The position numbers and the translations under genes are program-made. Below are positions 37,703 through 47,053 of a stretch of DNA of 64,000 nucleotides, in pieces. This DNA is from Pseudomonadota bacterium (lineage in GTDB: Bacteria > Pseudomonadota > Gammaproteobacteria > Burkholderiales > Chitinibacteraceae), in contig JAGTRM010000012.1 in NCBI GenBank assembly GCA_018261735.1, positions 1 to 64,000 of the forward strand. Reading direction: 5' to 3'. Positions within the stretch are counted from its first letter, which is position 1; each line of letters begins with the position of its first letter. The notes below the pieces were generated by a model. The model saw nothing but the letters and a program-made list of their open reading frames with translations. It did no database searches and was not told the origin of the DNA.

Positions 37703-39985
37703 TTACTCCTGGGCGGGCGGTTCGATCACTTCAGTATAACCACACTCTTTTTGTGGGCAAACCTTTTCGGTTCCCCGCCGTTTGGTGGTTTTGATGGTCA
37801 TTATGGGCCAGGCGCACTTGGGACAAGGCTCGGCAATCGGCGGATTCCACGTGGCATATTTGCAATCTGGGTAGGTATTGCACGAGTAGAACAGCTTGCC
37901 ATAACGGCTCTTGCGCTCAATCAGGCTGCCCTTGTGGCATTCCGGGCACGCCACACCGGTATCGCGCGGTTTTTCCAGCGGCTCGATGAATTTGCACTTC
38001 GGGTACGCCGAGCAGCCGATGAACTTGCCGTACCGGCCTGTCTTGATATGCAGCGGTGAATCGCATTTCGGACAGGTACGATCCGGCACCACTTCCGGTT
38101 CGACCGGTGCCGATTCGGCATCCTCGCCCAGGTTGCGGGTATACGTACATTCCGGATAGCCGGTGCAACTGATGAAACGACCACGCTTGCCCAGCTTGAT
38201 CGCCAGTTTCTTGCCGCATTTCGGGCAATCCTCGTCAATCTCTTCCTGAGTGACTTCCTTGCGCGACAGCGTGAGTTTCTCTTCGCAGAGCTTGTGGAAC
38301 TTGCCCCAGAACTCGTCGAGCACCGGCACCCATTCACGCTCGCCAGTCGAGATTTCGTCGAGCTTGTCTTCGAGCTTGGCGGTGAAGTTGTAATCCACAT
38401 ACTGCGTGAAGTGATCGGTCAGGAACTTGTTGACCACCTCGCCGGTATCGGTCGGCGTGAAGCGCTTCTTGTCGAGGATCACATATTCGCGATCCTTGAG
38501 CGTGGAAATGATCGAGGCATAGGTCGATGGCCGGCCGATGCCGAATTCTTCCAGCGATTTCACCAGACTCGCTTCGGTGTAGCGCGGCGGCGGCTGGGTA
38601 AAGTGCTGCTCGCCGTAGAGCTTGTCGACCGGCAACTCGTCGCCGGCTTCCATCACCGGTAGGCGGGCTTCGTCGTCATCCTCTTCCACGTCATCGGCGT
38701 CTTCCTGATACACCGCGATAAAGCCGGGGAACACCAGCGTCTGGCCGGTGGCACGGAACACGCCCTCGCCCACGGCGATATCGACCGCGACCGTATCGAA
38801 CTTGGCCGGCGTCATCTGGCAGGCCAGGGTGCGCTTCCAGATCATCTGGTAGAGCTTGAACTGATCCGGCGTGAGGAAGGCTTTCACCTTCTCCGGGGTG
38901 TGGAAAACCGATGTCGGGCGGATCGCCTCGTGGGCTTCCTGTGCGTTCTTGGCCTTGTTGCGATAGGCCACCGGCGCATTGGGCAGGTAATCCTTGTCGA
39001 AATTCTGGCTGATGTAATCGCGCAGTTCGACCAGCGCCTCGTTGGCCAACGCCACCGAGTCGGTACGCATATACGTGATCAGACCAACGGTGCCGCTGCC
39101 GATGTCGATACCTTCGTACAGTTGCTGCGCAGTGCGCATGGCACGGTCGGTGGTCATGCCCAGCTTGCGCACGGCCTCCTGTTGTAGTGTCGAGGTAGTG
39201 AACGGCGCAGCCGGGCTGCGCGATTTCTTTTTCTTCTCGACCTTGGCGACCTGCGCGGGCTTGCCTTCCAGCCCCTTGAGCACATCGGCCTGGCTGGTTT
39301 CATTGGGCAGATCGAATTGTTCGAGCTTCTTGCCTTGCCACTCATTGAGCTTGGCCGTGAACTTCTGGCGGCCCTTGTGGCTATCCAGATGCAGCGTCCA
39401 GTATTCCTGTGCGGTAAACGCGCGAATTTCAATTTCGCGCTCGCAGATCAGGCGCAGCGCCGGGCTTTGCACTCGACCGGCAGACAGCCCTTGGCGCACC
39501 TTGCGCCACAGCAGCGGAGAAAGGTTGAAGCCCACCAGGTAATCCAGCGCGCTGCGTGCCTGCTGGGCATTCACCATGTGGAAATCGATATCGCGCGGGT
39601 TCGCCACGGCATTGGTCACGGCCGATTCGGTAATCTCGTGGAACACCACGCGCTTGAATGTGCGGTCGCCCCCGGTCAGCTTCTTGCCCTTGAGGATTTC
39701 CATGATATGCCAAGAAATCGCTTCGCCTTCGCGGTCCGGGTCAGTTGCCAGAAAAACATGCTGTGAGTTCTTCACGGCATCGCAGATGGCATCCACATGC
39801 TTCTTGTTGCGCTCGATGACCATGTACTTCATCTTGAAGTCGTGATCGACATCGACCGAGCCATCCTTGCGCACCAGACCACGCACGTGTCCATAGGAAG
39901 CGAGGATCTGGAAGTCCTTGCCCAAATATTTTTGCAGGGTTTTTGCCTTGGAAGGCGATTCGACGATCAGCAGGTTGGCTGGCAT
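37703..39985 (-). CDS. topA: DNA topoisomerase I
   Basis: A 760-residue type IA topoisomerase that relaxes negative supercoils. The Toprim domain has NLLIVESPSKAKT and ATDPDREGEAISWH, and the catalytic tyrosine is in LITYMRTDS near residue 305. Four C-terminal zinc ribbons are visible, beginning CPKCGKK, CPKCDSP, CPECHKG and CPKCAWP. The start is the ATG at 39983-39985 (MPANLLIVES); four further codons upstream are open but not conserved. The small smg (DUF494) gene that lies between dprA and topA in many relatives is missing. Confidence 0.97.
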   Translation of the reverse strand: MPANLLIVESPSKAKTLQKYLGKDFQILASYGHVRGLVRKDGSVDVDHDFKMKYMVIERNKKHVDAICDAVKNSQHVFLATDPDREGEAISWHIMEILKGKKLTGGDRTFKRVVFHEITESAVTNAVANPRDIDFHMVNAQQARSALDYLVGFNLSPLLWRKVRQGLSAGRVQSPALRLICEREIEIRAFTAQEYWTLHLDSHKGRQKFTAKLNEWQGKKLEQFDLPNETSQADVLKGLEGKPAQVAKVEKKKKSRSPAAPFTTSTLQQEAVRKLGMTTDRAMRTAQQLYEGIDIGSGTVGLITYMRTDSVALANEALVELRDYISQNFDKDYLPNAPVAYRNKAKNAQEAHEAIRPTSVFHTPEKVKAFLTPDQFKLYQMIWKRTLACQMTPAKFDTVAVDIAVGEGVFRATGQTLVFPGFIAVYQEDADDVEEDDDEARLPVMEAGDELPVDKLYGEQHFTQPPPRYTEASLVKSLEEFGIGRPSTYASIISTLKDREYVILDKKRFTPTDTGEVVNKFLTDHFTQYVDYNFTAKLEDKLDEISTGEREWVPVLDEFWGKFHKLCEEKLTLSRKEVTQEEIDEDCPKCGKKLAIKLGKRGRFISCTGYPECTYTRNLGEDAESAPVEPEVVPDRTCPKCDSPLHIKTGRYGKFIGCSAYPKCKFIEPLEKPRDTGVACPECHKGSLIERKSRYGKLFYSCNTYPDCKYATWNPPIAEPCPKCAWPIMTIKTTKRRGTEKVCPQKECGYTEVIEPPAQE

Positions 39986-40074
39986 GGTCCAGGACAATTA
40001 AATTAATACACTCAGATTAATAAAAAATTCAGCATCGCGCTTTATAACGTAAAAACCGAATGGATGACAGGGGA

Positions 40075-41163
40075 TTACCCCATACGCTGGTAACGCCCGC
40101 CGGGTAAAACAGAGACCAACCCATCCAGCTCCAGCGTCAGCAGCGTGGCCGACAACACATCCGCACCCACCCCGGTGCGGGTGGACAAGGTATCGATACC
40201 CACCGGGTCCCAGCCCATTTGCACCAGCATCGGGTCCTCGCCACTCTTTGCCCTCGGCGCGGCGGGCTTCAACCCCGGCAACTGCGGCACAGCTAACTCA
40301 TCGTGAATATCTTGCGCGGATTCAACCAGTTTTGCCCCGTCCTTGATCAGGCGATGGCAGCCCTTGCTCTGCGGCGAATGGATCGAGCCCGGGATGGCAA
40401 ACACTTCGCGCCCCAATTCTGCCGCCTGTCGGGCTGTGATCAAGGAGCCGCTCCCCAGCGTGGCCTCAACCACCAAGCAACCCAAGCCCAGCGCCGCGAT
40501 CAGCCGGTTACGCCGCGGGAAATGCTCGGGTTTGGGCGGATAGCCCAGCGGGAATTCGGAAACCATGGCGCCGCGTTCAACGATTCGGTGCGCCAGCTGG
40601 CGATTGGCCGCCGGATACACGCGATCCAAGCCGGTGCCCACCACCGCGACGGTCGACCCGGTACCCGCCAGCCCGCCGGCATGTGCCGCGGCATCAATGC
40701 CAGCCGCCATGCCACTTACCACGGTATAACCCGACTGGGACAAATCTGCCGCAAAAATTTCGGCATTCTCCAGCCCCTGCGGCGTAGCCTGCCGACTTCC
40801 GACCAAGGCCAGCGCCGGACGGCAAAGCCAGGCCGGATCGCCCTTCACATACAGCGCTGCCGGCGCATCCGGCAGATCGAGCAATGCCGCAGGATACGCC
40901 GCATCGGCCAGCGTCAACAAACGGTTATCCGGCTCGGCCAGCCAATCGAGGTGCTGCGACAGTTCGCTCCACTCGCTCCGACCTCCTGCTTCGGCCAGGG
41001 CAACGGCCTGCTGCGGCTCCAGCCAATCGAGCAACTGATTGACGCTGGCAGCCAGCACCGCTTCGGGCGAGCCGAACTCGCGCAGCAGCTTCAACCGTAG
41101 CCGACAGCTGAGCGGCGTCAGGACAAAGCGCAGCCAGACCTCGGCGTCGGCATTGCGTGGCAA
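40075..41163 (-). CDS. dprA: DNA-processing protein DprA
   Basis: A 362-residue DprA, which loads RecA on incoming single-stranded DNA in natural transformation. The Rossmann-like core shows [63 protein letters not shown] and [14 protein letters not shown]. An N-terminal helix-hairpin region and a C-terminal winged-helix domain ([25 protein letters not shown]) complete it. It starts 2 bp after the LysM gene stop, so the two are cotranscribed. Confidence 0.95.
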   Translation of the reverse strand: MPRNADAEVWLRFVLTPLSCRLRLKLLREFGSPEAVLAASVNQLLDWLEPQQAVALAEAGGRSEWSELSQHLDWLAEPDNRLLTLADAAYPAALLDLPDAPAALYVKGDPAWLCRPALALVGSRQATPQGLENAEIFAADLSQSGYTVVSGMAAGIDAAAHAGGLAGTGSTVAVVGTGLDRVYPAANRQLAHRIVERGAMVSEFPLGYPPKPEHFPRRNRLIAALGLGCLVVEATLGSGSLITARQAAELGREVFAIPGSIHSPQSKGCHRLIKDGAKLVESAQDIHDELAVPQLPGLKPAAPRAKSGEDPMLVQMGWDPVGIDTLSTRTGVGADVLSATLLTLELDGLVSVLPGGRYQRMG

Positions 41164-41165
41164 GG

Positions 41166-42215
41166 TTACTTGCGCTCCTCGATCGGAGTGGCCTTGACCT
41201 CATCGCCCACATTGACCGGCAGCGTGCCATCGAGCAACAGGCCATAGGCCAGCTGCGGGAACACACGGTAAACAAAGAGATTGGCGCTCTTCACCGGCGG
41301 CGTTACGCGCTTCGGCTCTCCGGACGCCGGCTTTACCGGCACACCCTGCTTGTAGGTAAACAGAATGTTGCCCACTTCCAGTCCGTGATCGGCGCCGCGA
41401 TTAATCACCACGGTGGTGTAGGTACCGGCATCCGCGACCGCGCCATAGATGGACACAACCTTGCCTGCCACCGCACGTTCCGGCAGGCGGGGCGTGTAAT
41501 TGATGAAGATTTTTTCGTTGGCGCGAATCAGGCGGTCACCGATTGCAACTTCTTCCTTGGCATTCAGAATACTCAACGTGGAGACATCCGCCGCGGCATC
41601 GACCCGCACATCGCCCAGATAGTTGACTTCATGACCGATCACCGCACGCGTATCCGGATCGACCAATTGCTTGCCATCGCGGAACACCTGCCAGATCTCG
41701 CCTGCCTTGGCACTCAGGTTAACGGCGTAGACCGTATCGCCCGCCCCGAAAATAACCCGGCTTTCATGTGCGGCTGCGATACGCGGCGCCTTGGCAAAAG
41801 CCTCGGGATCGAGCACCAGCGGGCGCTTCAGGAAGGGCTCGATCGCTGCCGGAGAAATGCTGGCAATGGCCTGACCATCCAGCGCGGATTCCCGAATGCG
41901 CGGCGAGCGCTTTTCCACGCCACCCAGCGTTTCGTTGCGCAACAACTTCAGCCGGGGCGTTGCGCCGCTGCGATCCAGCACAATCACATCCCCCGGATAG
42001 ATCCAGTGCGGATTCTTGATCTCTTCCTTGTTGAGCTGCCAGATTTCCGGCCAGCGCCACGGTTGCTTGAGGAAGCGCCCGGAGATGTCCCAGAGCGTAT
42101 CGCCCTTGACCACCACATAGCGATCCGGCACCTGATCCTGCAATTGCAGCGTATCTGCCCAAGCAGTAGTCATGAAGCTTCCGGCAAGAATCAGAGATAT
42201 AATCGACTTACGCAT
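41166..42215 (-). CDS. LysM-domain periplasmic protein
   Basis: A 349-residue exported protein with a signal peptide (cleavage near AWA, residue 20) and one LysM peptidoglycan-binding domain ([19 protein letters not shown] to IYPGDVIVL, about residues 33-82). The C-terminal two thirds, about 250 residues, contain beta-rich sequence with no recognised catalytic motif. Such a gene is usual before dprA in betaproteobacteria. It is divergent from def across 126 bp. Its exact role is unknown. Confidence 0.88.
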   Translation of the reverse strand: MRKSIISLILAGSFMTTAWADTLQLQDQVPDRYVVVKGDTLWDISGRFLKQPWRWPEIWQLNKEEIKNPHWIYPGDVIVLDRSGATPRLKLLRNETLGGVEKRSPRIRESALDGQAIASISPAAIEPFLKRPLVLDPEAFAKAPRIAAAHESRVIFGAGDTVYAVNLSAKAGEIWQVFRDGKQLVDPDTRAVIGHEVNYLGDVRVDAAADVSTLSILNAKEEVAIGDRLIRANEKIFINYTPRLPERAVAGKVVSIYGAVADAGTYTTVVINRGADHGLEVGNILFTYKQGVPVKPASGEPKRVTPPVKSANLFVYRVFPQLAYGLLLDGTLPVNVGDEVKATPIEERK

Positions 42216-42341
42216 AGTTGCATCCCATCCTGGCTACGCAGGCTGTTGACCGGTAATACCGCCTTCAAGAAATTAAATACAGCAGCGGCAAGGTATTTTT
42301 CAATTAATTCTGCATTCAAACCCCTGCACTGGCAAGAAAAC

Positions 42342-42845
42342 ATGGCACTTTTGAATATTTTGCACTACCCCGACGAAAGACTGCACAAAATTGCCAGCCC
42401 CATCCGGGAATTTGGCCCCGAATTGCAACAATTGATCGCCGACATGGCCGAGACCATGTACGCCGCACCCGGCATCGGCTTGGCCGCGACACAGGTCGAC
42501 CGGCACATCCGCCTGTTGATCATTGATCTTTCGGAAGAAAAGAACGCCCTGCAGGTGCTCATCAACCCGGAAATCCTGAGCATGGATGGCGAAATCACCG
42601 GCGAGGAAGGCTGTCTTTCCGTCCCCGGCATCTATGAAGAAGTCACCCGCGCCGAGCATATAGTCGTGCGCGCGCAGGACCAGCACGGCACCGCCTTTGA
42701 ACTCGAAGCAACAGGCTTGCTAGCCGTTTGCATTCAGCATGAAATCGATCACCTGAATGGCCGGGTATTTGTGGAAAAGCTTTCGCGGCTGAAATTCAAC
42801 CGTATCGTGCAAAAGCTGAAAAAAAGCCAAAAGAAAAATATGTAA
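42342..42845 (+). CDS. def: Peptide deformylase
   Basis: A 167-residue metalloenzyme removing the N-formyl group from new proteins. The three family motifs are complete: [17 protein letters not shown] (metal-binding Cys) and [11 protein letters not shown] (two metal-binding His and the catalytic Glu). The ATG at 42342 starts at [12 protein letters not shown]. fmt follows after 73 bp. Confidence 0.97.
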   Translation: MALLNILHYPDERLHKIASPIREFGPELQQLIADMAETMYAAPGIGLAATQVDRHIRLLIIDLSEEKNALQVLINPEILSMDGEITGEEGCLSVPGIYEEVTRAEHIVVRAQDQHGTAFELEATGLLAVCIQHEIDHLNGRVFVEKLSRLKFNRIVQKLKKSQKKNM

Positions 42846-42918
42846 GCCTGCCACTGGCATTGCATGGCAAATGCCTGTATTGCAGGCCCAAGACAACAAA
42901 CAGGCCTACGCCCACACC

Positions 42919-43875
42919 ATGAAAATCATTTTTGCCGGAACCCCGGAATTCGCCGCACAAGCACTGAAACAACTGATCGCAGCCGGCCACGAAATCGCCC
43001 TGGTGCTCACCCAGCCGGATCGCCCGGCCGGGCGCGGCATGAAGCTCACGCCCTCGCCGGTCAAAGTCGTGGCCGAACAGCATGGCATTGCGCTGTGGCA
43101 GCCGGAAAAACTGCGCAGCGCCGAACAACAAGCCCCGGTCGCCGCCGCCAACGCCGATGTGATGGTCGTGGCCGCCTACGGGCTGATCCTGCCGCAGGTC
43201 GTGCTGGACATGCCGCGACTGGGCTGCCTGAACATCCACGCCTCGCTGCTGCCGCGCTGGCGCGGCGCCGCGCCGATCCAGCGCGCCATCCTGGCCGGCG
43301 ACAGCGAAACCGGCATCACCATCATGCAGATGAATGCCGGGCTCGACACCGGCGACATGCTCTCGATCCACAAGTTGCCGATCACCCCGAGCAGCACCGC
43401 CGCCACCCTGCACGACCAACTGGCCGAGCTGGGCGCGCACGCCATCGTCGCGGCGCTGACCGACCTGCCCAAGTTGCAGGCGCAGCGCGTGCCGCAAGAG
43501 GAAAGCGGCGTGACTTACGCCGAAAAGCTGAAAAAGGAAGAAGCCACCATCGACTGGCAGCAATCCGCAGCCGATCTGGACCGGATGATCCGCGCCTTCA
43601 ACCCCTTCCCCTCGGCGCAGACCGTGCTGGAAGAAACCCCGATCAAGATCTGGCGCGCACAGCCCACCACGGGCAACGGCAAGCCGGGCGAGATCATTGC
43701 CATCAACCGCAATGGCATTACCGTTGCCTGCGGCGACAACGCCCTGATCCTGACCGAACTGCAAAAAGCCGGCAGCAAGCGCATGGACGCCGCCGCGTTC
43801 CTTGCAGGCAACCCGCTAAGCATAGGCAGCTGTTTTGGCCCAAAATCGCTCAAGGCTGTTGACACCCCTAACTGA
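42919..43875 (+). CDS. fmt: Methionyl-tRNA formyltransferase
   Basis: A 318-residue enzyme that formylates initiator Met-tRNA using 10-formyl-tetrahydrofolate. Motifs are [32 protein letters not shown], and the catalytic [19 protein letters not shown] (Asn-His) with GLDTGDML; the C-terminal domain begins near AFNPFPSA. The ATG at 42919 gives the standard MKIIFAG start. The promoter of tRNA-Phe lies across its last codons. rsmB, a common next gene, is absent. Confidence 0.97.
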   Translation: MKIIFAGTPEFAAQALKQLIAAGHEIALVLTQPDRPAGRGMKLTPSPVKVVAEQHGIALWQPEKLRSAEQQAPVAAANADVMVVAAYGLILPQVVLDMPRLGCLNIHASLLPRWRGAAPIQRAILAGDSETGITIMQMNAGLDTGDMLSIHKLPITPSSTAATLHDQLAELGAHAIVAALTDLPKLQAQRVPQEESGVTYAEKLKKEEATIDWQQSAADLDRMIRAFNPFPSAQTVLEETPIKIWRAQPTTGNGKPGEIIAINRNGITVACGDNALILTELQKAGSKRMDAAAFLAGNPLSIGSCFGPKSLKAVDTPN

Positions 43876-43887
43876 ATCGGGTTTAAT
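43859..43887 (+). promoter_or_regulatory. Sigma-70 promoter of tRNA-Phe
   Basis: TTGACA (43859-43864) and TTTAAT (43882-43887) are separated by exactly 17 bp, followed by a G+C-rich discriminator. The predicted start is about 6 nt before the mature tRNA. The promoter overlaps the fmt 3' end. Confidence 0.8.
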
Positions 43888-43899
43888 GCGGCCTCTCCC

Positions 43900-43975
43900 G
43901 GCCAGTTAGCTCAGTTGGTAGAGCAGCGGATTGAAAATCCGCGTGTCCGTGGTTCGATTCCGCGACTGGCCACCA
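43900..43975 (+). tRNA. tRNA-Phe (anticodon GAA)
   Basis: A 76-nt cloverleaf with encoded CCA. The acceptor stem is GGCCAGT/ACTGGCC, the D-arm TAGCTCAGTTGGTAGAGC, the anticodon stem GCGGA/TCCGC with loop TTGAAAA (anticodon GAA), and the T-arm GGTTCGATTCC. It has its own promoter and terminator. Confidence 0.96.
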
Positions 43976-43991
43976 ATAGATTTAAGCACTT

Positions 43992-44019
43992 AGCCCAACT
44001 CAAAAGGTTGGGCTTTTTG
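43992..44019 (+). terminator. Rho-independent terminator of tRNA-Phe
   Basis: An 8-bp stem (AGCCCAAC with GTTGGGCT, 7-nt loop) is followed by a run of T's, starting 17 nt past the tRNA. Confidence 0.85.
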
Positions 44020-44113
44020 CTTTCTGACACTTTCTCTGGCAGTGTCATCCGATATCGAATTGCGCCATTGCATTTCACTGCGGCGGCCGAGTCTAAAATT
44101 TCAGGATTCCACC

Positions 44114-46318
44114 ATGGAAATCAAGGTCAACTTTCTCGACAAGCTTCGTCTTGAGGCCAAGTTCGATGACTTCACAGTAATCGCCGATCAGCCTATCCGC
44201 TATAAGGGCGATGGCTCGGCGCCTGGTCCGTTTGATTACTTTCTGGCTTCATCGGCTTTGTGTGCGGCTTACTTTGTGAAGCTGTACTGCGACACCCGCA
44301 ACATTCCTACCGAGCATATCCGCCTGTCGCAGAACAATATTGTTGATCCGGAAAACCGCTACCAGCAGATTTTCAAGATCCAGGTCGAGTTGCCGGAGGA
44401 AATCTCCGCCAAAGACCGGCAGGGCATTTTGCGCTCGATCGAGCGTTGCACGGTGAAAAAGGTGGTGCAAGCCGGGCCGGGGTTTGTGATTGAAGAGGTC
44501 GCGAATCTGGATGCCGATGCGCAGGCCTTGCTGACGCTGAAGCCGGATTCCGAGGCGAGCACCTATATCGCAGGCAAGGATCTGCCACTCGAAGAAACCA
44601 TCGCCAATATGTCGGGCTTGTTGGCGGGCTTGGGCATCAAAATTGAAATCGCTTCCTGGCGCAATCTGGTTCCGAATGTGTGGTCGCTGCATATCCGCGA
44701 TGCGCACTCGCCGATGTGTTTTACCAATGGCAAGGGGGCGACCAAGGAAAGCGCGTTGGCGTCGGCGTTGGGCGAGTATATCGAGCGACTGAGCAACAAT
44801 CACTTCTATGCCGGTGCGTTCTGGGGCGAAGACATCGCCAACGCGGCGTTTGTGCATTACCCGAACGAGCGCTGGTTCAAGCCAGGCAAGAAAGATGCAC
44901 TGCCGTCGGGAATTCTGGATGAATACTGCCTGGAGATTTACAACCCGGATGGCGAGTTGCGTGGCTCGCATCTGGTCGATACCAACTCCGGCAATGTGCA
45001 GCGCGGTATCTGTTCGCTGCCCTTTGTGCGCCAGTCGGACGGCGAGGTGGTGTATTTCCCGTCCAACCTGGTTGAAAACCTATTCGTCAGCAATGGCATG
45101 AGTGCCGGCAATACGCTTGCCGAAGCGCAGGTGCAATGTCTGTCAGAGATTTTCGAACGGGCCGTCAAGCGCGAAATTCTGGAAGGTGAAATCGCGTTGC
45201 CCGATGTGCCGCAGGACGTGCTGGCGAAATATCCCGGCATTCTGGCCGGGATTCAGGGACTGGAAGCGCAGGGCTTTCCGGTGCTGGTGAAGGATGCCTC
45301 GCTGGGTGGGGAGTTCCCGGTGATGTGCGTCACCTTGATGAATCCGCGTACCGGCGGCGTGTTTGCCTCGTTCGGTGCGCACCCGAGTTTTGAAGTGGCA
45401 CTGGAACGCAGCCTGACGGAATTGCTGCAGGGCCGCAGTTTTGAAGGCCTGAACGATCTGCCTCAGCCCACTTTTGCCAGCGAAGCCGTGACTGAGCCCA
45501 ATAACTTTGTTGAACACTTTATTGATTCCAGCGGCGTGGTGTCGTGGCGCTTTTTCAGTGCCAAGGCGGATTTCGATTTCGTTGAGTGGGATTTCTCTGG
45601 CCAGGGTGAAAACTCCAATGCCGACGAAGCTGCAGCGTTGTTCGGCATTCTCGAAGGCATGGGCAAAGAAGTTTACACGGCGGTGTATGACCAACTCGGC
45701 GCCACGGCTTGCCGCATCCTGGTACCGGGTTATTCGGAAGTTTATCCGGTAGAGGATCTGGTCTGGGATAACACCAACAAATCGCTGTTGTTCCGCGCCG
45801 ATATCCTGAACCTGCATCGTCTGGACGACGCCAGCCTGGAAGCGCTGCTTGAGCGTTTAGAGAATAACGAACTGGATGAGTACGGCGACATCGCCACCTT
45901 GATCGGCATCCAGTTTGAAGAGAATACCGCCTGGGGTCAGCTCACCGTGCTTGAGTTGAAGCTACTGATCAATCTCGCCTTGCAGCAATTCGAAACGGCA
46001 AAAGAGTTGGTTGAAGCCTTCCTGCAGTACAACGACAACACGCTCGAGCGCGGATTGTTCTATCAGGCCTTGAATGTGGTACTGGAAGTGATGCTGGACG
46101 AAGAGCTGGAGCTCGCCGATTACGAGATCAATTTCCGCCGGATGTTTGGCAACGTGCGGATGGATGCGGTGTTGGGGTCGGTGGACGGCAGCGTGCGTTT
46201 CTTCGGCCTGACCCCGACGAGCATGAAACTGGAAGGGCTCGACAGACACCAGCGCCTGATCGATAGCTACAAAAAACTGCACATAGCGCGGTCCAAGGCG
46301 GCGACTTTATCCAGTTAA
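44114..46318 (+). CDS. ycaO: OsmC/YcaO domain fusion protein
   Basis: A 734-residue protein. The N-terminal part (about residues 1-145) is OsmC-like (EIKVNFLDKLRLEAKFDDFTV then FDYFLASSALCAAYFVKLYC). From about residue 150 the rest aligns with E. coli YcaO, with VPNVWSLHIRD, CFTNGKGATKESALASALGEYIERLSNN, VSNGMSAGNT and FGAHPSFEVALERSLTELLQGR. E. coli YcaO is implicated in RimO-dependent ribosomal protein S12 methylthiolation; other YcaO proteins are ATP-dependent cyclodehydratases. The fused form has no E. coli counterpart. The ATG at 44114 starts at MEIKV. Codon choice (more TTG, GCG and third-position T) differs from the neighbouring genes. Confidence 0.87.
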   Translation: MEIKVNFLDKLRLEAKFDDFTVIADQPIRYKGDGSAPGPFDYFLASSALCAAYFVKLYCDTRNIPTEHIRLSQNNIVDPENRYQQIFKIQVELPEEISAKDRQGILRSIERCTVKKVVQAGPGFVIEEVANLDADAQALLTLKPDSEASTYIAGKDLPLEETIANMSGLLAGLGIKIEIASWRNLVPNVWSLHIRDAHSPMCFTNGKGATKESALASALGEYIERLSNNHFYAGAFWGEDIANAAFVHYPNERWFKPGKKDALPSGILDEYCLEIYNPDGELRGSHLVDTNSGNVQRGICSLPFVRQSDGEVVYFPSNLVENLFVSNGMSAGNTLAEAQVQCLSEIFERAVKREILEGEIALPDVPQDVLAKYPGILAGIQGLEAQGFPVLVKDASLGGEFPVMCVTLMNPRTGGVFASFGAHPSFEVALERSLTELLQGRSFEGLNDLPQPTFASEAVTEPNNFVEHFIDSSGVVSWRFFSAKADFDFVEWDFSGQGENSNADEAAALFGILEGMGKEVYTAVYDQLGATACRILVPGYSEVYPVEDLVWDNTNKSLLFRADILNLHRLDDASLEALLERLENNELDEYGDIATLIGIQFEENTAWGQLTVLELKLLINLALQQFETAKELVEAFLQYNDNTLERGLFYQALNVVLEVMLDEELELADYEINFRRMFGNVRMDAVLGSVDGSVRFFGLTPTSMKLEGLDRHQRLIDSYKKLHIARSKAATLSS

Positions 46319-46507
46319 GGTTACGAGTCATGGGGAACTTATTCCCTCTACGCCAATGGCACAAAAAGGGAGTACAGCAGATCGCCAAGCATCCTTAAGT
46401 CGATGGTATTTTTGTTGGTACCTTGAAAACAACACACGAAGAAACCCAGCAAATACAAGGATTGCGCTCTTTAATTCGAGTGAGCGACTGCCAAACATTA
46501 CCAAGTA

Positions 46508-46538
46508 AAAAACGCCGACCCATGTGGTTGGCGTTTTT
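46508..46538 (+). terminator. Rho-independent terminator downstream of ycaO
   Basis: A 13-bp stem with one G-T pair (46508-46520 with 46526-46538, 5-nt loop) ends in five T's. It lies about 190 bp past the ycaO stop. Confidence 0.75.
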
Positions 46539-46740
46539 GCTTTGTGCAGGACAAAAAAGAACGAAGTCCGGCAACCCGGTTCATTCCCGGCCTGAACTTG
46601 CATCGCGCAGATTTGAAACCAGCCATCCCTTCCCTATTGGCACTTCAGGCTGCAACTTGCAATAGCGGCGTGGCTTTGTATGTTGGCTTTCTTGCCCTGT
46701 TCGACCAGCGCCAGCAGATTTTTCTCCCGGCCTTCGAGTT

Positions 46741-46815
46741 CGGGACATTCTTATTGCCTGTGTGGACGGACTCAACAGCTTTTCGGAAGCCATCAAGGCG
46801 GTCTACCCGAAACCC
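46741..46815 (+). mobile_element. Remnant of an IS256-family transposase
   Basis: Read from 46741 the DNA encodes RDILIACVDGLNSFSEAIKA followed by VYPK, a close match to the most conserved block of IS256/mutator-family transposases (DILIACVDGLKGFPEAI...P). The match stops abruptly on both sides; the DDE residues outside this block and the inverted repeats are not found. Only about 25 codons survive, so it is a fossil. Confidence 0.7.
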
Positions 46816-47019
46816 GTTTACGCGAAATTCTGGGCACCTCCCAATATCACCCCCAAGACCACCTTCGTATCTTGAAAATCGATTCCTCACCAGAAAAAGT
46901 CAGCGCCAAGCTCTCCGCTCGTGTGCTGAATCGACCATTCCGGAGCCTATTCTGCCGCTCCGAACATAGCCCAATAACGCATTTCCGACCTCTCTACACT
47001 GCGCCTCAGTGGTCGCTTT

Positions 47020-47040
47020 TTGACGATCACAGATCATCAA
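47020..47040. promoter_or_regulatory. Inverted repeat directly upstream of the sdaC ribosome site
   Basis: TTGACGATC (47020-47028) and GATCATCAA (47032-47040) are inverted copies with one mismatch and a 3-bp spacer. AAGGAGGT follows at once. It may be an operator or an mRNA hairpin covering the leader; no cognate regulator is recognised. Confidence 0.35.
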
Positions 47041-47053
47041 GGAGGTAGTAGAA

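Larger units (their letters stand above)
46319..47053. other. Degenerate region between ycaO and sdaC (735 bp, no intact gene)
   Basis: It contains a terminator (46508-46538), a scrap of an IS256-type transposase (46741-46815) and an inverted repeat next to the sdaC ribosome site. The open frames within it overlap on both strands, lack ribosome sites and match no family I know. It looks like decayed mobile or foreign DNA. Confidence 0.65.

Noticed and set aside
43915..44154. A plus-strand frame of 79 codons
   Set aside because: It starts inside tRNA-Phe and runs through its terminator into ycaO.
44114..46318. Azoline-type RiPP biosynthetic cluster around the YcaO gene
   Set aside because: No precursor peptide, dehydrogenase, leader-binding partner or peptide exporter is adjacent; the protein is the E. 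coli YcaO type.
46328..46603. Overlapping short frames on both strands in the ycaO-sdaC gap
   Set aside because: They run through a terminator hairpin, lack ribosome sites and show no recognisable motif.
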